A stretch of DNA of 64,000 nucleotides from Gymnopus androsaceus JB14 (GCA_009733575.1 ML769671.1:22928-86927), one strand, 5' to 3'. Shown: positions 45,434 through 59,824, numbered from the stretch's first letter. Made by a program: numbers and translations. Notes: a model not told the origin generated them from the sequence alone.

Positions 45434-45919
45434 GAGGAAGCGACAAAGCTGAGGGTCGAGGGCAAAAACACAGCAGCAATATAGCAGCTGTCAGGCGGTG
45501 TGCTGCCTTTATACCCTTTCAGATCAAGATTTCGTGAGAGAAACCTTGCTTGTATAGCGCTGAATCAGATAGGTAGTGGTAGACGCCAGATACCTTTCGC
45601 AGTAGATACCGTCAGAAAAGCTATGAGGTAGTTCAAAGCTGAATCTTGCTCTTCCGGAGTCTTCGGAAATAGCATTGAATGCATGATGGAAAATCAAGAA
45701 AATCACTGAAATCCTCAACAGAATAATACAAAAAACCTGCAAAAAACTGTGATGGATGGATTGATTATCAATTTGAGAACGAGCGAGAGCGGAAACGAAA
45801 TAGGTAAGCCAAAGCTGGTTTACGACCGAAGAAAAAGTTTCGAATCGCGGCAACATCGTTCACAAAGACTTGGTTTCCTTGGTATTTATTTATTCGATAC
45901 ATTCGACTCGTGAGATTAA
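45434..45919. other. Intergenic region
   Basis: Promoter side of the type 2 gene and 3' end of the sulfate transporter gene. No supported gene. Confidence 0.5.
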
Positions 45920-48900
45920 CTACTGTCTACTGGCCAAAGCAGCGAGCAGAGTATCATAGTCAATTTTAGCAGCTGTATAGACATATGAGCGACACTAGAC
46001 AACTTCAAAGAAGGACACATACATTTCAGAACCATGTGCGTAAAATTTCGCGCTACCGTGGGCTCTTCTGCCTCTAACCGGGACAAATCCTCGATACTGA
46101 GCTTCCATAATACAGCTGGACGCTCAACGACAGCTGTTGCGTTCCGTGGAAGATTCGACAGTGCTGATAACTCGCCGGCCAATGTACCGGGCACCATCGA
46201 CTCTTCTATGCTTTGACTATACTCCGCGAATTGATATGTAGCGCGCAAGATCCCAGACTCGACGAGGAACAGCGCATCAGGCGGATCGCCTTGCTGCCAA
46301 AGCACAAAACCTTGAGGTACTGACATTCGCTGGAAGTAGGGGACGATAAGTGAGAATTGGTGGTGGTCGATATCTCCAAAGGAGGAGAAAGCACGGATAA
46401 GGGTTGGGAGGGGCTCGGCAATGGCACCAGTAGGCATGGGCGGAGAACGTATTTCTAAGGTTGGATTAGCAAAAAAACGTCGATATAAAGGAGACTACAA
46501 TATACCTTTCGCCATTGTCCGAATTCCAGCATCAGAGATCATTGAGCGTCGTGGAGAGCCGAGAGGTTGGGAGGATTGATATGAGTTAATTATATCGACA
46601 TCCTGCCGACCAGGAAGCGCTTGAAGAAGCATGAGCTACCGAGACGAAGAGCAAAGCATAATGCGAAATGTCACCTACCAAATGGAATGCTTGATTCAAA
46701 CTTTTGAGACCTGAAGTAGGCTTGCAGATACGCATTTTCTGTCCCTGCAACCAAATTCTTTTGAATAAAATGCTGACAGGGGATGTGTAAACTCACACTC
46801 AATAGCGTTGTTTAAAGTCGCAAACAACTCGACGCCTTCCGATCCCATGACACCGACGCTCTCCAGAGCCTTACCGACCGCCGAATCGACCTCGAAGCCA
46901 CAGAATACTAAAGTGACCTAGTGATACTGCTCAGTATTGAGGCGGAAGAGATATCGGGAGCACATACTAGTTTGGCAGCAAGCAGGCGCTGGACGCGCAC
47001 AAATGCCTCTGCGGAAGACATGTCCACTCCAGCAACCATTGTTAAGTCCACCACAAGAAACCGGATAGGATTTCTTTGCCATGACGGTGCGTCAAGAGCG
47101 CCCCGAATGGCTTCTTCGACATATGTGATGGTACCGAAGAAAAGAAAGCCTACAACAACCATATCATCAACACTGATATCAATGAACTAGGTTGCACAAA
47201 CCTTGCAATCTGAGGATGGTAGTCTGCTTGGAAACCTCCTTCAGATATGCGCGTTGGGCACTAGGGCGCCGAACAGTCGACATTTGGTTTTCTCCGGTAT
47301 GGAAGGCTCGAATGCTACGCCTCTGAGAGTTCTGGACGACGAAAAAGAAGCCTATGATGAAAAATTAAGAAGGAGCATTTGTTGCATAAAGTGCAGCACT
47401 TACAGCTGACGACGATGCCAAAAAGTACTCCCTTGAGATAACAGTCAATGCCTACGCTAGCACCGAAAAAAAAAGTTGGCTCACAATTACAAAGTCCCAG
47501 ACAGTCATGGCTACGATGATGCTCACTATCGTGATGTACTCAGTCCTAACAGCAGCTAATCAATACATCGACAAAATGATGTATAGTAAGAAAGGCGCAC
47601 CTGCTCACGCGATGTCTTGTATCCCATAACGCTTCCTTGACGAGATCGATACCCAAGACCAAAATGAGCGCACCCACAACAGAAACCGCTGCATTGGTTG
47701 ACCATAAGCACAAACATAACAAATAATATGGACTACGCTCACGGATGTAGGCAATTGGACCTGTTCCTACTAACAAGAGGACTATCGTAGCGACAGCAAG
47801 AAGGAAGCCAGCGACTCTTGTATCACCCCCAACGCGATAAAATCTTTGTAAATCATCAGAATCAGTCGAATGAAAGTCAGGGGAGACGTACAATAACGTG
47901 TTCACGTATACGAGATAGTTCGGTCTGATGCGCAACAGTAAGCGGTGAGGGGCAACATATGAATTGAACATACACAGTTCCAAAGGCGCCAGCCAAGATA
48001 TTTGAGTACCCATGACCCACAAGCTCCTTGTTCGTGTCCACATCCTCGTTCAATGAAACAGCTACAAGCAAAGGTCAAATGATGAAAGCTGCTATCATGC
48101 AGGAGCATAGCTTACAGAGGGCGGGAACATTCAAGGGTGGATGAAGCACGTTGAAGAACAGACTGGGAATACGTCGAGTGAGATGTTGTCTGCACACAGC
48201 GGTAAGGAGACATACAGAGCAAACTGTGTGGGTAACGTAGACCATAGAGGGCCCAGGTGGATGAGGCTCCAATCTAATGTCAATTGTAAATCGCTCTCTG
48301 CATTGAACAGACAGGGAATTAGGCTCACCGAAGTATGTATAGAACTTCCACCAGCTCTCGGGCTCCCCACTTTCTCCTTTAGAAGGATCAAACAACCAAC
48401 CAGCCTTACGCACTTCATCCAGGTTTAACTGCGCAGCTGCCACCACAATGTAGAATAAAACAGGTATAATGACAAAATCTAGAACAACCGGCTGGAATCA
48501 TTACCATTGTATTGAATGTAGCGGTGAAAGCAACTCACAAACAGGGAAGATGAGCTGATGACTCCATTTACTGGTAATCACTCTCAATAGTATAGCCAAT
48601 CCCAGTGGGACTGTCCACAATGCCAGATTGTGGGGATCGAGAAACATGAACTTTAGAGTCTCGAGGTCGATAACGAAATCATCTTCCGGTATTCTCATCG
48701 ACACAGTTAATCTAAAGCAGGAGAGCAGTTATAATAGGCCTTCGAACAAGAAATAGTATGCTCCACGTACCCCGTTTCTATCAGAAACGCACCCACACCA
48801 CCTATACATCCGACAAGAATATGACGAGGGAAAAAGCCGATGAGAGCCCCGAGTCTAAGAGCACCAAGAAGGAAGAACGAGAGACCTAGGTCAGAGGAAG

Positions 48901-50639
48901 CTTAGTAAATAGCAACGGAAATAGAAATAGAACAAGACGAGGAAGTAAAGCCTGGCCAGATGTCTCAACAGAAGAAGCAAGAAGTACCTACCAGTTAACA
49001 CGCTGCTTAAAGCATACGCAACAATGGTAGTCGCAATTACCTCCGCAGGTTTATCTTCTCCAACTTCCTCAGCGATAGTCGCGGCCATGATGTGGAAGAA
49101 GGGAACAACTTCAATCATCATACTGCCATTGCCACCAGCGAACCCGCTCGAAAAAGTATAGCTTAGCTGGGCCACTATGGTGGAGACAAAGAACATCTAG
49201 ACAACCGGTAAAAGATATACGTTATTATTTAGCCCGACATCGAGATATAACAAGAGAAAAACACACCGAAACACCCATTGGCCCAAGATCGGTGAACGGA
49301 GCTGAAGTCTAAGCCAACGTTAGTGTTGTGAGGATATGATCTACAATATACAGCGACTCACCGGGAATATAATCATGCCGTAGCTGATCGCTACATAGAA
49401 GAATCGTGAGTTAGGTTCTTTCTTTGCAAAAATAACGATTACGCGCACCATCCAATACATTGAGAAGACATCCCAGTAGGACGGCAGGAATCGCTCTGAA
49501 CGATGCCCATGTAGTGTCCCTAAGCACTTGTTGAACTTTTGTTGAATCGGTGATAGATTTGAGCTTGCTGGAGATGATAGCTCCATATGAGGGCGAGTGT
49601 TCAGCTAGGAGAGCCACCGATCAAGGGTGTGCTTTCGTTGTCAGGAAGTGAATGAGCTCTGCCATTCCCATTCCGTAGACCGTCGGTCATCCCGTTTTGG
49701 TGTTTCAAATCTAAGAGCAGGATCCCATCGTATCGTAGATTTCCGCGAAAGCAGTACCGGATGTACGTCTGGACCCTTCCTAGGGCTTGGGAGGTGATGA
49801 GGTGGTAGGAGGGAAGGTTGCGTAGGGTACGGAGACCCTACTCGCGAAGGAATTGGAGTTGAAAGTTCTTCCGGAGAAGACTCTTGCTCGGATAGATTCG
49901 AAGAGGAAGCAGGAATGACCGTCCGCGTGGAAGAATGAGAAGAGGCTCGTGACGGTCGTGGAGGAGAAGTGACATGTGCTGTCGGCGGAGGGGATGAATC
50001 CACTGGCGAGGAAGGAGATGAATGTAAGAGTAATGAAAGCGCTGATTTGAATTGACTGGGATGATCATCAGCCCCACTGTCGAGCTCTGAAAACTGCTCT
50101 ACATCAGTCCTCTGTTTTATGTTTTCGCCTGAATCTCCACGGTTCCCGTCGTCGTTACGTTCCGTCGAATTAAAGTTATCTCCGGTGACAGAAAAGCTTC
50201 TCGGCTCTACCCGAATTGTTGTGTCGAACGCGCCAAAGCTATGTGGGATTAATGTCGAAGGTGTCCCGATGGAGCGCGCCTGTGACACATTGCTAGAATC
50301 GTACATGGAAGGAAACGACGACGGCGTCGCGATGCTGGGGACCATTAAGCCAGAGAGTTCCATTGTAATGTCACGAATAGTGTGCTGAGAGTGAGGGACT
50401 ACACGTGCAGGAGTTCCACTGGGATGAGCGTGTCCTACTCCACCATCAGAGAGTGAAGGGGGCGTGCTTTGCGCAGTAGGAGAAGAAGAGCGGATTATAG
50501 ATGCAAAAGAGTCCGAAGATGAGGATGAGGATAGACTGCCTCTCGAACGCGAACGTTCTTCGTCTGTTACTGCAAAAGACGTGACACTTGCGAGAGGCAT
50601 CGAATTCGGATTGGCATTATAGCTAAATGGTGGGGCCAT
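45920..50639 (-). CDS. SulP-family anion transporter with STAS and cyclic-nucleotide-binding-like domains
   Basis: Membrane transporter of the sulfate permease family, probably on the vacuolar or plasma membrane; substrate not determined. From the N-terminus: about 330 Ser/Pro-rich residues ([17 protein letters not shown] on); the first membrane segment [16 protein letters not shown]; the hallmarks [20 protein letters not shown] and [58 protein letters not shown]; a STAS domain ([20 protein letters not shown], about 47000-47100); a cNMP-like fold ([40 protein letters not shown], about 46060-46320); and the end [17 protein letters not shown]. Many short introns separate these. The junction near 49600-49660 does not close in frame, so the exact fusion of Ser-rich leader to core is uncertain. 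The start ATG at 50639 is tentative. Confidence 0.87.
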
Positions 50640-51147
50640 TGGTTGAAGTAGTCTGTGGGAGTGAAAGGAATGAGCGCTTTTGATGAGGAAATAACGCAAG
50701 AATGACTGGTAAACGTGAATGAAAAACCTAATAACGAGTCAAGGAATTCCCTCGGATGTAATACCGCCCTTCAATGGCGAACGAGGGTAAGGTCTAGTGT
50801 TAAATTAGGAGCACATCAGGTCAAGAGACCTGACGGATCAGAACATGTAAATTGTAATGGCGGTAAGACGCGACAGAGTTTGGAACGAGAAGAAAAGGTC
50901 ATATGTGCTTATAACATGACGCGTAAGAGAGCACTGTTTTCTATGAGAATAGACAGCTGCTCTCCTAAACCATTGTCACAATGAGCCCCGTGCATCAACA
51001 TAATTTCTATGCTCTGGCGCATCGCGTACCCATGGGATCCGTCAACGTTTTAATTCATACGCTTGGCGGGGAACGTGCACCACAACTAACTCGTTGGGAT
51101 GCACAAACGAACAGAAGTGGATGAACGTTTGAACTTGGAAGACTTAC
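50640..51147. other. Region upstream of SulP start
   Basis: No supported coding exon. It may be promoter, or a long intron if the exon at 51148-51458 belongs to the same gene. Confidence 0.4.
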
Positions 51148-51458
51148 CCAGCTCGATGTAAATTCGGACTTGAAGGTGAACCGTGCTGGTTTGAGAATCG
51201 CCTCGTCTTCTTCTGGGTAAAAACTGGCGAGGAATTTGTGGTATGAGGAGAAGAAGAAAGATCCTCGGGATCGACAGCTCTTGGGGAAGGTGAGTTTTGC
51301 TGAACCATTTTCTGATTAGAACTAGGATCCGAAGATGGCAATTGAGGGTAAGGCTCAGCGCGAATGCTCGGGTTATGATCCAGACCGTAATGGTTACGGT
51401 CCTGAGAGAAATTCGCCTCTGGTTCTTCAATGCCTGCCACTGGACGTGACCCAGTCAT
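51148..51458 (-). CDS. Possible first exon, Ser/Pro-rich
   Basis: An ATG at 51458 opens a frame MTGSRPVAGIEEPEANFSQD, rich in Ser, Pro and Gln, ending at a good GTAAGT donor after NLHRAG. Composition resembles the disordered leader of the SulP protein about 0.5 kb downstream. It could be an alternative upstream exon of that gene (the intron would be unusually long here) or a separate small gene. Confidence 0.35.
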
Positions 51459-52203
51459 CTAGTAACTTGCTCTGACCGCTAGAGCAGTAGAAGAGGTCTC
51501 GCTGGTGAAAGATAAGCGCAAGATAATCAAGGTCATTCTGCTTCCGCTGCCAAAATAAAACTCCTCAGCGCGAGTCATCACAAGCAAAGTGACATCACGA
51601 GGTCGGCGCTTAATTGCGGACTCTTAACTTCCTCAGTTCCTGTGCTGCATCCAGCCCAGCCTCAGCTTTATAGAGCGTTCCTGTTTTGCAAAATTGACCC
51701 CATTTTTACAGAATTGAAATTATTGAACTTATCCCTTTCTCTTTTCATATTTCCATATATGCATCGCCACCCGACACCGCAAACTTTTGATTCGAAGAAT
51801 ATCTGACCTTGGCACATTGAAGCTATCGATACATCCAGAATGCCTCAGAGCCCCTCCCCTCTATGGCCCAAAGCTTAATGTCCTATGTGCTGCGCCCCCA
51901 AATCTCCACCATTGCTTCAAAAAACACAGGTTCGGGCATCAATGGATCACTTCGCGGAGGCGACGCGTCAAAAAAAAAACACAGCATCTCTAAATATTAG
52001 CCGTTACATATTCAGATCCGTGTTTCAGGGAAGCCCGGCCACCGGAGATTTCGCAGGTATAAAACTCTGGCCTCGACATGATGGCACCCCAGCTGTGCTC
52101 TTCCCCTCACGCACGCAGGTTACTGGTTGACCTGTTGTCTTTTTGGTTTTTTTCTGCCAAATTACAAAGACAGTCTGCTCCTTCTTCTATCTCCTCTTGA
52201 ATC
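51459..52203. other. Intergenic, probable divergent promoter
   Basis: Between the minus-strand exon and the plus-strand secreted Ser-rich gene. It contains ggtataaaact at about 52057, a TATA-like element about 140 bases before the ATG at 52204, and long T tracts. Confidence 0.5.
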
Positions 52204-54995
52204 ATGTTGTTCCATGATCTATCAGCTTCGAGGCAGATCCTCGTTGGTGTTATCTTTCTGCAAAGTGTTCTATTGACTAGCGCTGCGCCATTAAGGTGAG
52301 CGGGTTTTTCACTCTTCCCATATCTAGGCTAAATTGTACGCAAAGATGGTCTCGAGGTGAAGGTGACGTTGCAGGGTGAGTTTTCTTGCCTCCTACATCA
52401 TGCACTGAATTATTAAATTTTACTCTCCTCGATTTCTTAGTTCTTCCAAGCGACAAGAAACGGGTGCTATTACTTCTGCGCTTTCTGGCTCTGGACAGTC
52501 AGGAGGCTCGGATTCCGCTTCTCTGAATGCTATTTTGTCTGAGGTTGCTGCATTAAGTGCGTTTCCATTCAGACTCCAAGTAGGCTTGAAATTTATTTCG
52601 TTTCTTTCCTTTCAGCGGGTGCAGACTCTGGTTCTACTGGTTCTGGCTTATCATCGGGTTCATCCAACTCTGGTAAGTATTTGTGCGCGCTCCATCATTG
52701 GACATTTATTTATTGTGAGCGATAAATGTATTCAGCTCCGACTCTCATCCAAGTCGCCCCTGGTGCCAAGATCACCATTGAGACCGACGATGATGATGAC
52801 TTTGAATGTGTCTGTATTGAGGACGATGACGATGATGATTGGGAAGATGATGGCGAGGACGACGAGATCGATGGCATGGACAACTCGGCGTCCGGAAGCT
52901 CGAGTCAAGGTGGCACTGCGTCGGGGTCTGCTTGGTCGACTTCCCGAAAAGCCCGCGCAAACTTGACACGCGATACCGAATCAACGAGCAGCGCAAGCAG
53001 CTCGGCCAGCTCTAACTCTAGCTCAAGCGCATCTTCGAGCGCGGAAAGCAGCTCTACCGCCACTTCTACCGGTACTGATTCCTCTTCTACCACTGCTGCG
53101 AGCGGTTCCGGGTCCAGTACGACCGCCAACGGGACGGACGCGTCTTCCACGACCACAGGGAGCACGGATGCATCACCAGCCTCGAATGCAACAAGTACAG
53201 ACGCGTCCTCGCCTCCTCTGGATCCACGGGGGCCGCAAACTCGACGGACACGTCCTCAACTTCAGGATCTGGCGCTAACAGCACCGATTCCTCTTCATCG
53301 TCTTCCGCAAGCTCTGGGTCTTCGAGCGACGTCTTCCAGTGCCATCACAGCATGTAGAGATGCATGGACTTCGTGCAATGTGTCTTATAACAATTCTGGA
53401 CACAAAGGGACATATACCTGCCAGACCACCTACGAGAGCTGCTTAAAGGCAGCTGGCTCATCGTCTAGCAGTTCTTCAGATTCTTCCAGTGCAGCTTCTT
53501 CCACGGGCGCATCTTCGAGTGCATCTTCAGGTGCAAATTCGACGGACTCAACCTCCGGCGCGAGCACCGGTAGTACCGACGGCTCATCATCGTCTAATGC
53601 CACAAGCACCGATGGTTCTTCGTCAGCGTCCAGTACGGCTGGAGCCAGCAGTTCCGCGAGTACAGACGCTTCTTCATCAGGGTCCAGTACGACTGGAGCC
53701 AGTAACGCCACAAGTACGGATGCTTCCTCATCAGGGTCCAGTACAGATGGAGCCAGTAGTTCCGCAAGTACAGCTGCTTCTTCGTCAGGGTCCAGTACGG
53801 ATGGAGCCAGCAATGCCACCAGTACCGATGCTTCCTCTTCCTCAGGAAGCTCTGGAAGTACTGGAACCAGCACTGACGGAAGTTCCGGTGAATCAGCATC
53901 CAATTCGACAGCCGCTGCCCCATGTCCTTGCGCTTCAGAATCTTCCAGTGGCTCTGCTGGAAGCACGGATAGCGCATCAGGATCAAATTCTACGGCGAGC
54001 TCGGGGACCGACGGTTCTTCATCGACTGCTGGCTCGAATTCAACTGCCAGTGGAACGACAGATGGTTCATCAGGTTCGGGTACTGATGCTTCATCGAATT
54101 CAACTGCTTCTTCAACATCGGGGGCTGACGGCTCCTCTGGGATGACCGGTTCAGGCTCAAATTCGACCGCCTCAGCCACAGATGGCTCCTCTGGCGGTGA
54201 TAGTTCATCGAATTCAACCGCTACCTCGACGGCATCAGGTGGAACGGACTCTAGTTCAGCTGCAAATTCAACCGCATCATCGACCGATTCAACTTCTGCT
54301 TCATCAGCCACGGGTTCTAGTGGCGCCGCAGACGGTGCATCATCGACGACCACTGGAAGCGATAGCAGTAGTACCGCGGCTGCAAGTGGCACGGATTCGT
54401 CTTCGACGGCTGGAAGCACTACATCGGGAAGCGCAACTGCAAATGCCACAGATACGTTTTCCGGAACGGGAAGCGACTCTGGCGGTAATTCCTCGACAAC
54501 AGCGACAGGAAGCACCGATTCAGGCAGTGGTAATTCTACAGCATCGTCTGGGTCCACCGACTCCACATCAGGGACCGCTGGGTCAGGTGGCTCTACCACC
54601 GCGACAGGAAGCGACTCGAGTAGTAATTCCACGGCAACGGGAAGCACTGATTCGGGCAGCAGCAACTCTACAGCATCGTCTGGGTCCTCTGGAAGTACCG
54701 ACTCATCGTCGGGGCCACGGGAAGCACTGATTCGGGCAGTAGCAACTCTACCGCATCGTCTGGGTCCTCGGGAAGTACCGACTCATCGTCGGGAACCAGT
54801 GGAAGCACAGATTCCGGGACAAATAGCACATCCGGCGCATCAGCGCCCTGCGACTGTAATAAGTCCTCGACCTCATCCTCCTCCTCTAGCGCTTCTGGCG
54901 CCTCTTCTTCTTCTACGAGCAACGCCTCCTCTTCCTCGAGCGGGTCTTCGGGTACTAGAAGGAGTTTCTTCATGAAAGAGTCGAGTTTCGCCTAA
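52204..54995 (+). CDS. Very large secreted Ser/Thr/Gly-rich low-complexity protein
   Basis: Exons 52204-52295, 52346-52375, 52441-52556, 52616-52672, 52736-54995. A signal peptide (QILVGVIFLQSVLLTSAAP) precedes a short globular start, then an acidic island (ETDDDDDFECVCIEDDDDDD), and about 650 residues of Ser/Thr/Gly/Ala/Asp repeats of the type GSTDASSSGSS. A Cys island (ACRDAWTSCNVSYNNSGHKG, then YTCQTTYESC) interrupts the repeats. Density of Ser/Thr suggests heavy O-mannosylation and a cell-wall or extracellular role, by analogy only. The frame leaves the Ser-rich phase between about 53210 and 53330 and again after about 54712; reading the other frame restores Ser-rich sequence and ends SGTRRSFFMKESSFA at 54995. 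I place the true stop there. No GPI-type hydrophobic end is visible. Confidence 0.8.
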
Positions 54996-55499
54996 TTAGT
55001 GCATATGCTTAACTTTTTTTCCTTTGCTTTGCTAGGAGACCATCCAAATTGCATAGTGTTTAGTTTTTAGACTACTAGTAGAAAGATATGATACAACTTC
55101 GTTGTGTTAAATAACGATTTCTAATCCCCTAAAATGAAAAAAAAAAAAACACTGCACTCATTTCCGAAGGAGGATGGGATTGAGCGCTTGATCGAGAGAT
55201 CTGCGCGTCGCCGATTCTCAGTCCTCGTCTGACGCAAACTTTGACAAAAGTCACTTCGTCAGGCTCTATTCCGACAAGCCGTCCCCGTCTTCAACATTAC
55301 ACTGACACCGCGACCTATGTCATCATGCTACTAATTTTAATACTAATCTGAACTTAGATTCGCTTCTAAGACGGCGGTCCCATTGTTATCATGGGAGATT
55401 GCAAGTCTTTCCTCTTCCTCCAAAATCAGGATGTACAATTCCACCGCATATCTCAACCATAGTACAGCGGTTGGTCTCCAAAACGCATTCTCATAACAG
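54996..55499. other. Intergenic region
   Basis: No supported gene. It includes an A-run of about 13 at 55138-55150. The missing first exon of the following P450 may lie here. Confidence 0.45.
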
Positions 55500-57586
55500 A
55501 TTCTACTTTGACATTCTGGTCGTCGGTTTCACCATCGCAGCCACTATGCTTATTCGCTATAGCACTTCTCAGGTCAATGGTCTCAAGCTTCCACCTGGTC
55601 CAACTCCTTCTTTCTTTGTCGGTAACATGCACGACATTCCGATAGCTCAGGAATGGAACACCTTTACCAAGTGGACGAAGCAATTCGGTAAGCTATTCAT
55701 TCTGCAATATTCTACTGGTCTCATATAAGGGATAAAGGAGATATCGTATATCTGCGTGTTTTGGGGACCAAGATGCTTCTTCTTGGATCGTATCGTGTTG
55801 CCAATGAGCTAATCGTGAAGCGAGGCGCGATTTACTCTGACAGACCTATTACTTCGCCCATGCTGGAAATGTAAGGAGATATTCATTCCTTTCCATATTC
55901 TTCCTGGCAGATTTCTGACAATGACATCCGCAAGGGGTGGATTTGGCAAAGCTCTATCTATCATGAGAAACAATGCTGACTATCGTCTTCCGCCGCCGGT
56001 TATTTGAGCAACACTTGCGATATTCTGTCGTCGATCGTCATCAGCCCATTCAGATTCGTGAGACCCAAAAACTACTTGCGAAAATATCTTGAAGCGCCCG
56101 ATAACTGGTTCGACCGACGACGACACCAAATAGTGAGTGACGTTCACAAAGGTTCTAGAGAATTTACATTAAACACCCTTGTAGCACCATTGGTGCGATT
56201 ATCCTTGACATTGTATATGGCTACCGCGTCACTTCTGAGCGTGACCCTTGGGTTGAGGTTGGTGAACAATCTGGAAGGTACTTTGAGAAGTGCGCCAAAC
56301 CTGGTGCTTGGGCCGTGGATGTTCTTCCATTCTGTAAGCCGAGTAGCGTTCAATGTTATAATGTCATTAACACATATACAGTGCGTTATGTTCCTACTTG
56401 GTTCCCATTTACCGAATGGAAGGTATTCGCACTAGAATCGAGTGCACACAGAACTTACCGTGTCAATGACATGTTCAAGATGGTCCAGGCAGCTATGGTA
56501 TATGTACCAGATGCCATACTATTTAATGTCGTCTCTCATATTTCAGTTTAGAAAGAAGGCACCGCGAATCCGAGCATGGTGTTGCGCTACCTGGAAGAAA
56601 ACAAGAACGGCGCTGACATTCCAGAAGAAGCTATCATGGATATGGCGTCTGCTGCTTATGGAGGTGTGTAAATAATCTATCATGCTTAATGAATATTTGA
56701 TTATCTACATGCTGGCGTGGACTACAGCTGGCGTGCAAACGGTGCGATCCTTTTGAAGAACAATTATCTATTGATAACTCTACTCACATATCACAAAAGA
56801 CTTTATCATCCATACTATGGCTTTCTTCTCCAGATGACTAAACACCGTTCTATCCAACGCAAGGCCCAGGAAGAACTGGATCGTGTCTGTCCTGATCGCC
56901 TACCGACCTTTGATGATCGCAAGAACCTACATTACATCGAGGCGATTGGCATGGAAGTGGGACGTTGGCATCCGGGCGTCCCCCAGGGCATCGCGCATCG
57001 ACTCGAAAAGGATGATTCCTTCGAGGGAAAGTTCCTGCCGAAAGGTAGCTTGATCATTCCCAATATCTGGTGAGTGTTGTATCCATACTAGCTATAGCAA
57101 GTTGTGCTAAGCCTACCTGCCACAGGGGTATGTGTCACGACGAGGAAACATACAGATCTCCCGATGTATTCGACCCCGACCGTTTCATCAATGCGAAAGG
57201 CGATGGCCTTGACACATCTGTGCTTGATCCTCGTCAGATGATATTTGGCTTTGGACGTCGGTAAATGTTGTTCTCATTGAATTCTGATCATCTTACAACG
57301 ATCCTTAGACAATGCCCCGGACGCCCGTTTGCCGAATCTCAGTTTTTCTACACTATGGCACTGATTCTCAAAGTTTTTGATGTCCTACCTCCTTTGGATA
57401 CACAAGGGAAAGAAGTCATTCAGCCCGAGGTGTACAGGTCTGGAATCGTCAGGTAAGGCTCATGTTACTCTTTGCCTGCGATGATTTGAAGCAATCACCT
57501 GTAGTCTTCCCATGTCGTTTTCCTGTCGGATTATCCCGAGGTCGAATGATATGGCCGAGCTCATAAGGCGAACTGAGCATGAGTGA
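55500..57586 (+). pseudogene. Second cytochrome P450, multiple frame breaks
   Basis: A haem-thiolate monooxygenase by motif: N-terminal membrane segment (FDILVVGFTIAATM), hinge LKLPPGPTPSFFVGN, DIVYLRVLGTKMLLLGSYRV, GAIILDIVYGYRV, EEAIMDMASAAYG, ExxR in MEVGRWHPGVPQG, FDPDRF and the haem loop FGFGRRQCPGRPF; the end is near MSFSCRIIPRSND. Clear exons include 55500-55687 and 55738-55870. The frame breaks at about 55986-55999 (one extra base in cttccgccg), about 56081-56090 (atatctt), about 56130-56190, and 56817-56828. No start codon is certain; the first in-frame ATG is 55546. Four breaks in one gene favour a pseudogene, but all are single-base type, so poor sequence is possible. It is not a recent copy of the P450 at 4665. 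Confidence 0.85.
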
Positions 57587-57846
57587 AGGACCGGCTCAGA
57601 ACGCGGAAATAAGCAAAGAAATAACAGGACAAAGATCATACAGTCAATGCTCTATTGGAGAACAATAAGTAAAGGCCGAGCTCGATACAAAAGATGTACA
57701 ATACAGACGGACAATCTGTGACACAACGATATCCATGTCATATCTCGCGAAACAGGGTTCGAAAAGAGAGCATTAAAACGAATGGGAACCCGTACAGAAA
57801 AGGACCAAGAACGACAGCACGAAACCGAAATGACTTTAGAAATGAA

Positions 57847-58955
<1,109 letters not shown>

Positions 58956-59239
58956 TTTACAACAATTTGAAGCTGCTGTTGTTGTATAACGAGTAAAAGC
59001 AAGGAGGAAGGTGGAGGTACAAGCAGAAGCTTGCCAGTAATGACGCCATCACCTTAGGGTAAGTTTGGGATGTAATGTTAATTTTTGGTCAATTCTCGAT
59101 TCTTCTCAGTATTATTTATTTGACAAACCCACAGTCAGAGACTTTCAAGAATCAACAAAGCCCGTATCGCACTTAATCAATTCAATACAGTAATGAGCAT
59201 GAATTCCACTTTTGCATTAGTAGATCTCGTTATTCTGCC

Positions 59240-59690
59240 TATTTTTGAGTGAACACTGAAGATTCTTTCTGCAAGAGGTACGAGCCATGGGGGTATAAAG
59301 GGAGCAAAGAAGGACGAGAAAATGAGAATGCATACAAGTAAACTTTGTAAAGCAACGCGGTGCCTTGGAGAGAGTAAAAATAACTGTTGACTCGGAAGAT
59401 AGACATTCTTGAACTTGAAGCACTGTTGCTCGAACTTCCTTTGCTTCCGGTACCGGTTTTCAGCTGCTCGAGGCTTTGCCGAGGCTCGTTTTTAGAACTT
59501 GGAAGCAAGTCATACTGTCATAGACGGGGCCGAGGCCCAGATTAAACTTGTCTCCCGTAGGCAGACTCTCGCCGACCGGCGTGGGTTTGCACTGGGAACA
59601 TACACAGTATTGCAATTTGTATACTGGCAGTTCTTTGCATGGATCCGAGCTTGGACGGGATCCGCTGTAGCTTGTGCTACGAGTCATTGA
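59240..59690 (-). CDS. Possible small gene, unknown
   Basis: A minus-strand frame from the ATG at 59687 (MTRSTSYSGSRPSSDPCKEL, with KLQYCVCSQCKPTP) reads to GPVYDS. A one-base change of frame near 59515 would then give YDLLPSSKNEPRQSLEQLKT and a Ser-rich end. The composition looks coding, but I cannot support a family or splice sites. Confidence 0.3.
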
Positions 59691-59824
59691 TTCATTGATT
59701 CAATCTTAAATCGTATACATAAAAACAGCTGAGACTCAGCATTCAGCTCCAAGAAAAAGTTCCGGTGTCGACCCGGTGACATTGACTACTTGTTGTTTTC
59801 CACCTTCCCCTCATCGTCTCTCGA

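Noticed and set aside
53430..54665. 411-residue minus-strand frame rich in Val, Pro, Glu and Leu
   Set aside because: It is the antisense shadow of the Ser/Thr/Gly-rich coding repeats; its periodic composition follows from the codons of the plus-strand gene, which has a signal peptide and introns.
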